64,000 nt of DNA from Mucilaginibacter sp. SMC90. GTDB lineage: Bacteria > Bacteroidota > Bacteroidia > Sphingobacteriales > Sphingobacteriaceae. Below, in pieces: positions 36,973-45,251 of the stretch (its first letter is position 1; each line of letters begins with the position of its first letter). The stretch is taken from positions 3,782,001-3,846,000 of the forward strand of contig NZ_CP094527.1 in assembly GCF_022811725.1 (NCBI RefSeq), read 5' to 3'. The translations under genes and the position numbers were made by a program. The notes under the pieces are model-generated. The model was given only the letters and a program-made list of their open reading frames with translations. It was not told the DNA's origin and did no database searches.

Positions 36973-38266
36973 TTATGCAGCGCCTTTTAATTTTGTGGAG
37001 ATTTTAATGACTTGATTTATAACTGCGGCTTGAATTTCATCAATTATTGACCAATCCTTCGGCAGGTATAAATCGGTAACCGCGTTCACATCGTCAATAT
37101 GGTTTAAAGCCAGTGCTACATCATCCACGGGGAATCTGCACTTATTACGTGCTGTATCGGCGAAAGCGTGCCTCGCATCATAGAATTCAAGCTCTACATA
37201 TTTTAAGATTTTTCCAATCCTTCTCATTCCAAATGCTAAAGCCTGGTCAAGAGCGTTGTGAGTAGAGTAGCGCGTTGACAAAGCGCCTGCATACTTCAAA
37301 TACAAAGGCCTCGCAAGTTCCACCAATTTGATGCTTATAAATGCATCATCGGTTCTCCTTCCTGCCGTTTTAGAGCGGGAGTATTCAATTCTTTTTGGTA
37401 GGATATCTACTTTGTTGAGTTTGTACATATCAACTGCATTCATCCCACACATATAAAAACTAAGCATGAAAAGATCCCGCGCAAGTTCAACACGTGTGTT
37501 TTTTGGCAATGGCAAATCTCGGATGGCTATGATTTGTTGAACAGTTAATTTCTTTTTCCTTCTTGGCTTGTATCGCTTGATCTTGAATTTTTTAAAGGGA
37601 TAATGCTTCACGATTACAATACCCATATCCTCATCATTGTAATGATCCTTATTATTATTGAAAAGGATTCTCAAGTCTCTAAAATGGCAGTGAATCCCAT
37701 TATCAGTTAAACCAGGCTCATGAGTTGTTACTTGTTTTTGAAATTGATTTGGACGTTTTAAAATTCTTAGACGCTTTAATATGCTTCGTATTTCAAAAGC
37801 ATTTTGGCAGTAATTGCCGTGATTGGGACAAAATCACTTTTGAAATAGTCAACAAGACCGTTTACGACGGTTGTCATATTGCCAACGCTTGACGTTCTAT
37901 TCAATTCACGTAGCTCATCAATTCGTGGCCGACCGTAGGAGATTACGTTTATATCTTCTGGCTTAATTTCTTCAGCCTTTGGCTTTTCTACCTCATTGAG
38001 TTTTTCGGAGAGTTTCCAAACATCCAGATGATCGTATTTCGTCCCAAATGAATTAAGTTTTTTGCGGTATTTTTCGACTTCATCAATTAATTGCTTAAGC
38101 ATGAAATTGTCTTTGATTGCAAAACTTTTATCTAATTGTTTGCGGTTAAATGATAAACGGTATCCATATAAGTGGATTTTTGTTTGTGGGTTAATTTAAT
38201 TTTTACATTCCACGTATTGTCTTCTTTTTTGTGGTGTGGTAAAATAATTCGTTTTAAGGTCGCCAT
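36973..38266 (-). pseudogene. Tyrosine recombinase/integrase, frameshifted
   Basis: Reading from the ATG at 38266: arm-binding-like start MATLKRIILPHHKKEDNTWN to about 38140, a shift, then the core-binding part (37776-38102, MLKQLIDEVEKYRKKL ... TAKMLLKYEA), a second shift near 37775, then TTHEPGLTDNGIHCHFRDLRILF and the catalytic domain. The catalytic domain shows FYDARHAFADTARN, ALNHIDDVNAVTDLYLPKDWS with the terminal Tyr. Total length is about 430 codons, normal for Bacteroidota integrases. At least two frameshifts make it inactive. Confidence 0.82.
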
Positions 38267-38282
38267 TTCCATACAGCTTTGC

Positions 38283-38326
38283 GACGAAATGTTTTACAAA
38301 GCGCGGCGTTGTAAAACATTTTCGTC
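38283..38326. repeat. Strong inverted repeat upstream of the integrase
   Basis: GACGAAATGTTTTACAA (38283-38299) and TTGTAAAACATTTTCGTC (38309-38326) are complementary except for one extra A, with a 9-base GC-rich spacer. No T run follows. Its place between the integrase start and the tRNA suggests a recombinase or accessory-factor site, but a transcript hairpin cannot be excluded. Confidence 0.65.
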
Positions 38327-38412
38327 AAATTCAACAAAAAAACCTGTTTAACTGGCCCTGACCTGTTCAAGACGATATGGAAATTTCCGCGGCCAAAATG
38401 GCCCTGGGGTAT

Positions 38413-38447
38413 AAAAAAAGCCCTTTTTTCTTCGAAAAAGAGCTTTT
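38413..38447 (-). terminator. Terminator downstream of tRNA-Lys
   Basis: On the minus strand AAAAGCTCTTTTTC, loop GAAG, AAAAAAGGGCTTTTTTT forms a long stem ending in a T run about 10 bases past the tRNA 3' end. Confidence 0.75.
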
Positions 38448-38456
38448 AAAATTCAG

Positions 38457-38529
38457 TGACCCCGGAGAGATTCGAACTCTCGACCCAATGATTAAGAGTC
38501 ATTTGCTCTACCAGCTGAGCTACGGAGTC
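38457..38529 (-). tRNA. tRNA-Lys (anticodon CTT)
   Basis: A 73-base cloverleaf can be drawn by hand. Acceptor GACTCCG pairs with CGGGGTC (one G-T pair). The D arm is GCTC...GAGC, the anticodon stem AATGA/TCATT has loop CTCTTAA, the variable loop is GGGTC, and the T arm is GAGAG-TTCGAAT-CTCTC. Discriminator A; CCA is not encoded. The 3' end faces the integrase remnant, the usual att site geometry. Confidence 0.95.
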
Positions 38530-38793
38530 AGGATACCAGCTTTTGCTGGGCTGCAAATATGCACATTATTTTCTTTTTGCCTATTAAAAATGCTTGCTGT
38601 TAGTAATTATTTAATCGGTTAAATGTAAAAAATATTCGATCTCGATCAATCTGTCTGTATAAAGATGGCTTCCTTTTATACTTCTTAAAGCACCTTTGAG
38701 TATTTTTAATAGCAAATTCGCAACAAAATGCAAGATTTCTTGTTGAAATTACAACAAAATCTGTTTACATTGTAAAACTTAAAGCCTACTCCT

Positions 38794-38973
38794 ATGAAAA
38801 AAAGAAAATCATTGAAAATTGACAAACTGCATTACGAAAGTGTTCTTAAAGACTTCATTGCGCAAAATGGCTTAAATGTTCAATATTCGTACACTAAAGA
38901 TCATTTTTACCTCTTTGCCGATGAATCTACCATCAATCAGCTCGAAACGCAGGCTACAACGCATAATTTGTAA
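38794..38973 (+). CDS. Small hydrophilic protein of unknown function
   Basis: 59 residues: MKKRKSLKIDKLHYESVLKD start, then FIAQNGLNVQYSYTKDHFYLFADESTINQLETQ. Predicted mixed alpha/beta without membrane segment. Supported by good start context, an upstream AT-rich promoter region and a terminator 10 bp after the stop. No family recognised. Confidence 0.6.
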   Translation: MKKRKSLKIDKLHYESVLKDFIAQNGLNVQYSYTKDHFYLFADESTINQLETQATTHNL

Positions 38974-38977
38974 AAAG

Positions 38978-39014
38978 AAAAAGGCCAGAAGTTATAACAC
39001 TCCGGCCTTCCTTT
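38978..39014. terminator. Hairpin between the small gene and the ABC-F gene
   Basis: AAGGCC (38981-38986) and GGCCTT (39004-39009) with partial inner pairing, A-rich on the left and T-rich on the right, so it may serve both converging genes. Confidence 0.6.
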
Positions 39015-39035
39015 ATTCATAGCTGCTTTATTACA

Positions 39036-40664
39036 TTAAGCTACAGCGTAAAGATCTTCCTGTTGTTTTTGTACTACAGGGCTGTTGATATATTCATCAT
39101 AGGTCATAAGCTTATCAATATAACCGCTTGGTGTCAATTCTATAATACGGTTAGCTACAGTTTCAACCAATTCATGATCTCGCGAAGTAAACAGAATAGT
39201 TCCGCGGAAATCTTTCATGCCGTTATTAAGCGCCGTGATCGATTCCAGGTCAAGGTGGTTGGTTGGCTCATCAAACATCAAAAGGTTGGCTTGCTGCAGC
39301 ATCATACGGCTAAACATGCAGCGCATTTTTTCGCCACCTGAAAGCACACTGCACTTTTTCATCACCTCTTCGCCCGAGAAAAGCATCCGGCCTAAAAAAC
39401 CGCGAATAAACTGATCATCCTTTTCGCCGGGCGAGTATTCGCGCAGCCAATCAATCAGGTTATCATTTTTACCATCGAAATATTCGCTGCTATCATTTGG
39501 GATATCGGCAGCATTTATGGTTACGCCCCATTTAAAGGTACCGGTGAAATCCTTATCGCGGCCTGTTAAAATATTGTAGAAGGCGGTAGTTGCCAAACTG
39601 TTTTGCGACAGGATAGAGATCTTATCACCTTTGTTTACCGTGAAAGTAATATTATTGAAAATTTGTTCGCCATTAAGCGTCTTACCAAGGTTTTCAACTG
39701 TCAGGATCTGGTCACCAGCTTCGCGGCCCAGGTTATTGAATATAATGCCCGGGTATTTACGGTTTGACGGCTGAATTTCATCCAGGTTGATCTTATCCAA
39801 TGCCTTTTTACGGCTGGTAGCCTGTTTTGATTTTGATGCGTTGGCACTAAACCTGCGAATGAACTCCTGAAGCTCTTTAACTTTATCTTCAGCTTTCTTA
39901 TTCTGCTCAGCACGTTGTTTTAGGGCTAACTGACTCGATTCATACCAGAAGGTATAGTTACCGGTATAAATGGTCATCTTACCAAAGTCGATATCTACCA
40001 CGTGGGTACAAACCGTATCAAGGAAGTGCCTGTCGTGAGATACGACAAGTACAACAGCCTCATATGAAGCCAAGAAATCTTCCAGCCAGCTAATGGTATG
40101 GATGTCCAAATCGTTGGTAGGCTCATCCAGCAACAGGATATCGGGTTTGCCGAACAATGCCTGGGCTAATAACACACGTACTTTTGGGGTATTATCAAGG
40201 TCTTTAACCAGTTGATAATGGAATTCTTCTTTAATACCAAGATTACTTAACAGGGTAGCAGCATTGCTTTCAGCATTCCAGCCGTCCATTTCTGCAAAAA
40301 GATTTTCCAGCTCACCGGCGCGTTCGCCATCGGTATCGCTAAAATCTTCCTTCAGATAAATAGCGTCTTTCTCTTTCATGATGGCATACATTTCCTTATG
40401 GCCCATCATCACAGTTTCAAGAACTGTAAACTCGTCAAATGCGTAATGGTTTTGGCTCAAAACAGCCATACGCTCGCCGGGAGTGAAACTCACCGAGCCG
40501 CTGGTTGGGTCAATATCACCCGAAAGGATCTTCAGGAATGTGGATTTGCCAGCACCGTTGGCACCGATAATACCATAACAGTTGCCTTGTGTAAATTTCA
40601 GATTAACGTCTTCAAACAAAGTCCGCTTACCGTAACGTAAAGAAAGATTGGATACCGTGATCAT
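39036..40664 (-). CDS. ABC-F family ATPase (YbiT-like)
   Basis: 542 residues, two nucleotide-binding domains on one chain without membrane segments, the ABC-F ribosome-associated type. NBD1: Walker A GANGAGKSTFLKIL, Walker B ILLLDEPTND. The interdomain linker (about 240-300) is rich in Lys/Glu helices. NBD2: signature VLSGGEKMRCMFSRMML, Walker B LLMFDEPTNHLD. Oddities: the NBD1 signature is LDNTPKVRVLLAQ instead of LSGGQ, and the NBD2 Walker A position reads SQNSLATTAF without the GKS/T lysine. This predicts one competent composite ATP site. Members act on the translating ribosome. Confidence 0.9.
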   Translation of the reverse strand: MITVSNLSLRYGKRTLFEDVNLKFTQGNCYGIIGANGAGKSTFLKILSGDIDPTSGSVSFTPGERMAVLSQNHYAFDEFTVLETVMMGHKEMYAIMKEKDAIYLKEDFSDTDGERAGELENLFAEMDGWNAESNAATLLSNLGIKEEFHYQLVKDLDNTPKVRVLLAQALFGKPDILLLDEPTNDLDIHTISWLEDFLASYEAVVLVVSHDRHFLDTVCTHVVDIDFGKMTIYTGNYTFWYESSQLALKQRAEQNKKAEDKVKELQEFIRRFSANASKSKQATSRKKALDKINLDEIQPSNRKYPGIIFNNLGREAGDQILTVENLGKTLNGEQIFNNITFTVNKGDKISILSQNSLATTAFYNILTGRDKDFTGTFKWGVTINAADIPNDSSEYFDGKNDNLIDWLREYSPGEKDDQFIRGFLGRMLFSGEEVMKKCSVLSGGEKMRCMFSRMMLQQANLLMFDEPTNHLDLESITALNNGMKDFRGTILFTSRDHELVETVANRIIELTPSGYIDKLMTYDEYINSPVVQKQQEDLYAVA

Positions 40665-40925
40665 GCTACACCTCTAATTTGGCGCAAAAATACGGTAAAA
40701 TCTTCATTTTAACGATATACCGCGCCGATATTATGGATGGGGATTTTTTGAGAAGTAATTTTCCCCATAAAATTAATTCATGGGCATACAATTACACAGA
40801 AATGATAATAGAATGTAAAATAAAAGTGCGTTTAATGCGTTTTAAAGCAACATTCCGCCAATTATAGTATAGTGGTACAGCCTTTGACTAACATATAATA
40901 TAACAATCATTAAAATTATTTAACA

Positions 40926-41012
40926 ATGGTCATGGGAGCTTTAATTATAGGTTTAATTATCATCAATGTGGTAATAGCCATCAACAATACACATAAACGC
41001 AAAGTATACTAA
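40926..41012 (+). CDS. Putative 28-residue single-pass membrane peptide
   Basis: MVMGALIIGLIIINVVIAIN followed by NTHKRKVY: one membrane helix and a basic tail, in a 370-bp gap between genes. There is no homology to point to. The composition is what small membrane proteins look like, but chance is possible. Confidence 0.4.
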   Translation: MVMGALIIGLIIINVVIAINNTHKRKVY

Positions 41013-41039
41013 TATAAACTTTGCAAAAATGCTGCGCGG

Positions 41040-41435
41040 TTAGCTTAAGATATTAAACAAACTCTGTGTTTCGTGGTCGGCCAGTTTTTGGAGCGGCCCT
41101 GATGCCAGCATTTTCATCATCATGCTAAGTTCAGCATTAATGGTGAATAATATATCTGTTTGGTCGTTATTGAAAGATAACGACCATTTTAGTTCAAGGT
41201 CAAATGGGGGTTTCTCTGCGGGGATGATCCTTATCAACTCATCGGGAATACGTTCCTCAATTTTCAAAGCAAGCTTAGCCATATTCTGAATGCTGAAGCG
41301 GGCCTCATCCTTTGTAGATACCCATTCCTGGATATTATCGGGCATTAGCTGCTTGTGATTGTTAAAATCGGCCAGGAAATTGTAAACCTCAGTTAAAGGC
41401 TTATTAATGCTTATTGTACTGGTAAATGTATTCAT
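41040..41435 (-). CDS. SRPBCC/START-like domain protein
   Basis: 131 residues from the ATG at 41435 (MNTFTSTISINKPLTEVYNFLADFNNHKQLMPDNI). The beta-alpha helix-grip pattern and length fit the SRPBCC (polyketide cyclase-like) superfamily; ligand unknown. It lies about 100 bp downstream of pyrE on the same strand and may be co-transcribed. Confidence 0.75.
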   Translation of the reverse strand: MNTFTSTISINKPLTEVYNFLADFNNHKQLMPDNIQEWVSTKDEARFSIQNMAKLALKIEERIPDELIRIIPAEKPPFDLELKWSLSFNNDQTDILFTINAELSMMMKMLASGPLQKLADHETQSLFNILS

Positions 41436-41530
41436 AAATAGATTTGAGATAGGGAACATTAGATTTGAGACTAATTGCGCCGACTATTAATCATCAGCGC
41501 AATCATCGAAATCAAAAAAACTCAGCGGTC

Positions 41531-42190
41531 TTAATTTGCAGCTATTTCGCCCCAGGTTGATGGGCTCTCGCGCCATTGTTTAAGCAGGTTTACATCTTTT
41601 TCGTTAATGAATTGATGCTCTTCGGCGTATTTGATAAGTGCGTTATAATTTGACAGGGTTACGTAAGGGCAGTTAGCCTGTTTGAAATTTTCGTCGGCTA
41701 TATCAAAGCCGTAGGTAAATATCGCTGCAAGGCCGGCAACATCATAACCTGCGGCACGCAAAGCTTCAACAGCTTGTAAACTGCTTTTACCGGTTGAAAG
41801 TAAATCCTCAATTACCACAACACGTTTGCCTGATGTTGTAGGGGCGTCGCCCTCGATCATGCTGCCGGTACCATGTTCTTTAGGTTTTGAACGTACATAG
41901 ATAAAAGGAAGGCCTAATTCTTGTGCTACTAATGCACCTTGCGGAATGCCTGCTGTAGCAACACCCGCAATGCAGCCAACCGAACCAAATTTATCCTGTA
42001 TGGCGGCAACTAATTGTTGCCTGATATAGGTGCGGATGGTTGGATGAGAAAGGGTAACGCGGTTATCGCAGTAAATTGGAGATTTCCAACCCGATGCCCA
42101 TGTAAAAGGATTATTGGGTTGTAATTTAATTGCTTTAATTTGCAGCAGGAATTCGGCTACTTGTTGTTCGATCTCATTATTAGTAAACAT
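41531..42190 (-). CDS. pyrE: Orotate phosphoribosyltransferase PyrE
   Basis: 219 residues. Converts orotate and PRPP to OMP in pyrimidine synthesis. The PRPP loop is VVVIEDLLSTGKSSLQAVEALRAAG, the family start WASGWKSPIYCDNR, and YVRSKPKEHGTGS is the catalytic loop. The start codon (CAT at 42188-42190 on the plus strand) overlaps the start codon of the divergent NUDIX gene by two bases. Confidence 0.95.
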   Translation of the reverse strand: MFTNNEIEQQVAEFLLQIKAIKLQPNNPFTWASGWKSPIYCDNRVTLSHPTIRTYIRQQLVAAIQDKFGSVGCIAGVATAGIPQGALVAQELGLPFIYVRSKPKEHGTGSMIEGDAPTTSGKRVVVIEDLLSTGKSSLQAVEALRAAGYDVAGLAAIFTYGFDIADENFKQANCPYVTLSNYNALIKYAEEHQFINEKDVNLLKQWRESPSTWGEIAAN

Positions 42191-42827
42191 GGCTCAAAAA
42201 TACAGAATTTATATTAACGAAAAGGTTATCCTGCTCACAGAATCTGAACCAAAGCATGCAGATAATTTTGAAAGGCTTGATGCAGAGACCTTTGACCTGA
42301 AAATTATATACACTTGGATCCTCGCTAACCCCAATAAATTGTTTTATATAAAAACGCCTAATGCCAAAGTGTACCTTAAGGCTGTTAAAAAGAATATTAC
42401 ACTTATTGAAGCAGCAGGTGGCCTGGTTATGAACACAAAAGGACAATATCTGTTTATTTACCGTAACGATAAGTGGGACCTGCCCAAAGGCAAAATTGAA
42501 AAAGACGAAAAGGTAAAAGAAGCGGCAGTACGCGAAGTAGAGGAGGAGTGCGGCATAAAAGTAAGCGAACTGGGTGAAAAAATCTGTAAAACCTACCATG
42601 TGTACGTGAACCGGGGCGAGGTAGTACTTAAGAAAACACATTGGTTTGCCATGAAAAGCAAGGGCAAGGAAAAACTAAAACCTCAAAAAGAGGAAGGTAT
42701 TACCGATGTGCGCTGGTTTGAACACGAGCATATCGAACCTATAATTGAAAATACGTTTCCATCCATTATGGATGTGCTGCATAAAGAAAAGCTGGTTACA
42801 AATAAGGTAATGCCTCTTTCGGAATAA
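42189..42827 (+). CDS. NUDIX hydrolase
   Basis: 212 residues from the ATG at 42189 (MAQKYRIYINEKVILL); the longer frame from 42114 runs antisense through pyrE. The C-terminal NUDIX domain has the box GKIEKDEKVKEAAVREVEEECGI (about 100-122). The N-terminal 75 residues are a separate small domain seen in Bacteroidota homologues. Substrate unknown. The 3' end overlaps coaD tail-to-tail by 32 bp. Confidence 0.87.
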   Translation: MAQKYRIYINEKVILLTESEPKHADNFERLDAETFDLKIIYTWILANPNKLFYIKTPNAKVYLKAVKKNITLIEAAGGLVMNTKGQYLFIYRNDKWDLPKGKIEKDEKVKEAAVREVEEECGIKVSELGEKICKTYHVYVNRGEVVLKKTHWFAMKSKGKEKLKPQKEEGITDVRWFEHEHIEPIIENTFPSIMDVLHKEKLVTNKVMPLSE

Positions 42828-43257
42828 ACTGGCTTACATCACCGTTATAGCGGATGATTTCGCGCACAATGGTTGAGCTTATAGACGAGTAGCCCGGCTT
42901 GCTTACAATAAATATGCTTTCTATATCTGGAGCCAGCGAGTGGTTCATCTGGGCTATTGCTTTTTCGTATTCAAAGTCAGATACGGTACGGATGCCCCTG
43001 ATCATATAAGCGGCACCTATACTTTTGCAAAAATTCACGGTTAGTCCCTCGTAAGCTACCACATGGATCCGCTCGTCATGTTCAAAAACGGCCCTGATCA
43101 TCTGCTCGCGCTGTTCAATCGTCAACAGGCCCTTCTTGCTGCTGTTTACACCTATACCTATATAAAATTTATCAAAAAGCTCAACAGATCGCTTTACAAT
43201 ATCAACGTGCGCCTTGGTAATGGGATCAAATGAACCTGGAAACAGAGCTATTTTCAT
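42796..43257 (-). CDS. coaD: Phosphopantetheine adenylyltransferase CoaD
   Basis: 153 residues. Adenylylates 4'-phosphopantetheine in CoA synthesis. The N-terminal GSFDPITKAHVDIV carries the (T/H)xGH-type site with Ala replacing the usual Gly (T-K-A-H). MIRGIRTVSDFEYE and ISSTIVREIIRYNGDVS are the other family signatures. Length normal. Confidence 0.94.
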   Translation of the reverse strand: MKIALFPGSFDPITKAHVDIVKRSVELFDKFYIGIGVNSSKKGLLTIEQREQMIRAVFEHDERIHVVAYEGLTVNFCKSIGAAYMIRGIRTVSDFEYEKAIAQMNHSLAPDIESIFIVSKPGYSSISSTIVREIIRYNGDVSQFIPKEALPYL

Positions 43258-43330
43258 ATGGTAAAATTAGGGAATTGTTGATAAGATTGACCGCCCGAAG
43301 CATATTTTTTCCTTATTGGGCTACAGCGTT

Positions 43331-43906
43331 TTAAAGTAAATTATCAATCTGCGCATACTGTAATAGCATAATAGTTTTGGCATCCTTTATTTCTCCTTTT
43401 TTTACCATTTGCAGGGCGTCGTTGAATGGCATTTCTAAAACTTCAATATTTTCATTTTCGTGAGCGAGGCCACCACCATCGCTAACTTTCATTTCTTTGG
43501 CATATTCGGCCACAAAAAAGTAAAGGATTTCGGTAACCGATCCAGGCGACATGTAGGCTTCGAAAACTTTTTTTACGTCCGTTATTTTATAACCTGTTTC
43601 TTCTTCGGTTTCTTTACGGATACAATCTTCCGGATTATCCTTATCAAGTAAACCGGCACAACACTCAATCAGCATCCCATCCGGGTTTCCGTTGATATAC
43701 GTTGGCAGCCTGAATTGCCTGGTTAATATCACCGAGGCTTGTGCTTTGTTGTAAAGCAAAATGGTTGCACCATTGCCGCGGTCATAAGCCTCACGATTTT
43801 GTATTGAGGTACTTCCATCGCTTTCAGTTACCTCGTAAGTCACTTTTTTGAGTATGTACCAGTTATTTGATAAAATATCAGTGTTAAGTATCTTGATTTG
43901 GCTCAT
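43331..43906 (-). CDS. NUDIX hydrolase, GDP-mannose pyrophosphatase (NudK)-like
   Basis: 191 residues. AGLLDKDNPEDCIRKETEEETGY is the NUDIX box, preceded by QFRLPTYINGNPDGMLIECCAG typical of the NudK/ADP-ribose pyrophosphatase group. Ends LEMPFNDALQMVKKGEIKDAKTIMLLQY. Probably hydrolyses GDP-mannose or ADP-ribose. It diverges from the DeoR regulator with only 59 bp between starts. Confidence 0.85.
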   Translation of the reverse strand: MSQIKILNTDILSNNWYILKKVTYEVTESDGSTSIQNREAYDRGNGATILLYNKAQASVILTRQFRLPTYINGNPDGMLIECCAGLLDKDNPEDCIRKETEEETGYKITDVKKVFEAYMSPGSVTEILYFFVAEYAKEMKVSDGGGLAHENENIEVLEMPFNDALQMVKKGEIKDAKTIMLLQYAQIDNLL

Positions 43907-43936
43907 TTTATTTGATCGTTTTTGATTAAAAATGAT

Positions 43937-43954
43937 TATTATTGAACAATAATA
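43937..43954. promoter_or_regulatory. Palindrome in the nudK-deoR gap
   Basis: TATTATTGAACAATAATA: 8-bp arms around AA, located 11 bases before the DeoR start and about 30 bases before the nudK start. It is placed where an autoregulatory operator would lie. Confidence 0.45.
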
Positions 43955-43965
43955 GCATTAATAAA

Positions 43966-44718
43966 ATGAACTTCCCTAAAAGAAAACAAAAAATAATTGA
44001 GCAGCTCAATCAGTCGGGAGAAGTTGATATTAAGCAGTTAGCGGTTGAACTGAACATATCAGAGATCACAGCGCGGCGCGATCTGAACCAATTAGCAACA
44101 GATGGATTGCTTTATCGCACCCGTGGAGGTGCAACAAAAGTTAATCCTCTTGAAAAACCGCATAGCTTTGTAAATAAAAGCGCTCAAAACGCTGCTGTTA
44201 AAGATGCGATCTGCCGCTTGGCCGCAATGCAGATCAATGACGGGGATATTATTTTTATGGATTGCGGCAGCACTGTGTTCAGGCTTTGTCAGTTCATTAA
44301 AAACAAGAAGATAAAAGTTATAACAAATTCATTACCTGTAATATATGAATTACAAGACTGCGCCGTAAGTGTCAATATAATAGGAGGGGAGCTCGATAAA
44401 GAGCGACAAGCCGTTCATGGTGCAACTGCTATTGAGCACATCCAAAAATACAGGGGAACTAAAGCTTTTTTGGGCGTTGATGGCATTTCTAAAAAAGGTT
44501 TGTTTGCCAATAGTGAGCACGAAGCATCAATAACAACGGCCTTTGCTGCCAACAGTGCTTACACCTATATTTTATGCGATGCTGGTAAAATAGGCAGAGA
44601 AACCTACCTTAATTTTGCAAGTTTAGATATAATTAATGCAATTATTACAGATGCGGATACCAATCAGCTAAAAGGCTTTAAAGACACGGGCATAACTGCT
44701 TTAAAGGCAGATATTTAA
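43966..44718 (+). CDS. DeoR/GlpR-family transcriptional regulator
   Basis: 250 residues from the ATG at 43966. The N-terminal HTH is SGEVDIKQLAVELNISEITARRDLNQLATDGLLYRTRGGA (about 10-50). The C-terminal DeoRC sensor domain includes GDIIFMDCGSTVFRLC, VITNSLPVIYEL, GGELD, KAFLGVDGIS and LCDAGKIGRETY. Ligands of the family are usually sugar phosphates. It overlaps rsmD tail-to-tail by 4 bp. Confidence 0.9.
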   Translation: MNFPKRKQKIIEQLNQSGEVDIKQLAVELNISEITARRDLNQLATDGLLYRTRGGATKVNPLEKPHSFVNKSAQNAAVKDAICRLAAMQINDGDIIFMDCGSTVFRLCQFIKNKKIKVITNSLPVIYELQDCAVSVNIIGGELDKERQAVHGATAIEHIQKYRGTKAFLGVDGISKKGLFANSEHEASITTAFAANSAYTYILCDAGKIGRETYLNFASLDIINAIITDADTNQLKGFKDTGITALKADI

Positions 44719-45251
44719 ACCGGTCTGAAAAACGAAAAAGACGAATGCCCGTATTTTCTTTGTTCCGCAAAAGCGGGATGATTGCTCAAATTTTGAAGTG
44801 ATTGATGTTCAACTATCAGCAACCCATCAGGTTTGAGCAAATTTTTCTCGAAAATAACTTTTGGCAGGTCCGGGATCTTGTTCAAATCATACGGCGGATC
44901 GGCAAAGATCAGATCATATTGTTCGGTTTCAATGTTCAGGTATTTGAATACATCTTCCCGGTAAGTTTTTATTTGTGTAAGCTTATGCTGGCGCGAAGTA
45001 TCCTTAAGATAATTTACGCAATGGATACTTCTATCTACAGAAATAACCTCCGATGCCCCGCGTGATGCAAATTCAAGTGAGATATTACCCGTGCCGCTAA
45101 ACAGATCAAGCACTTTAATACCCTCAAATTCAATTTGATTAAGCAGGATATTAAATAAAGCTTCTTTTGCCAGATCGGTAGTAGGGCGAACGGGAAGATT
45201 TTTGGGTGGATTAAGCCTTAAGCCTTTTAAACTGCCTCCTATAATACGCAT
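44715..45251 (-). CDS. rsmD: 16S rRNA guanine-N2 methyltransferase RsmD
   Basis: 178 residues. MRIIGGSLKGLRLNPPKNLPVRPTTDLAKEALFNIL is the family start. The SAM loop is VLDLFSGTGNISLEFASRGA and the catalytic motif is FADPPYDL. Methylates G966 (E. coli numbering) of 16S rRNA. The start overlaps the end of the DUF3822 gene by 13 bp. Confidence 0.93.
   Translation of the reverse strand: MRIIGGSLKGLRLNPPKNLPVRPTTDLAKEALFNILLNQIEFEGIKVLDLFSGTGNISLEFASRGASEVISVDRSIHCVNYLKDTSRQHKLTQIKTYREDVFKYLNIETEQYDLIFADPPYDLNKIPDLPKVIFEKNLLKPDGLLIVEHQSLQNLSNHPAFAEQRKYGHSSFSFFRPV

Noticed and set aside
42114..42188. Longer start for the NUDIX gene
   Set aside because: The extra 25 codons run antisense through pyrE and are Cys/Ser-rich nonsense; the ATG at 42189 fits the family.
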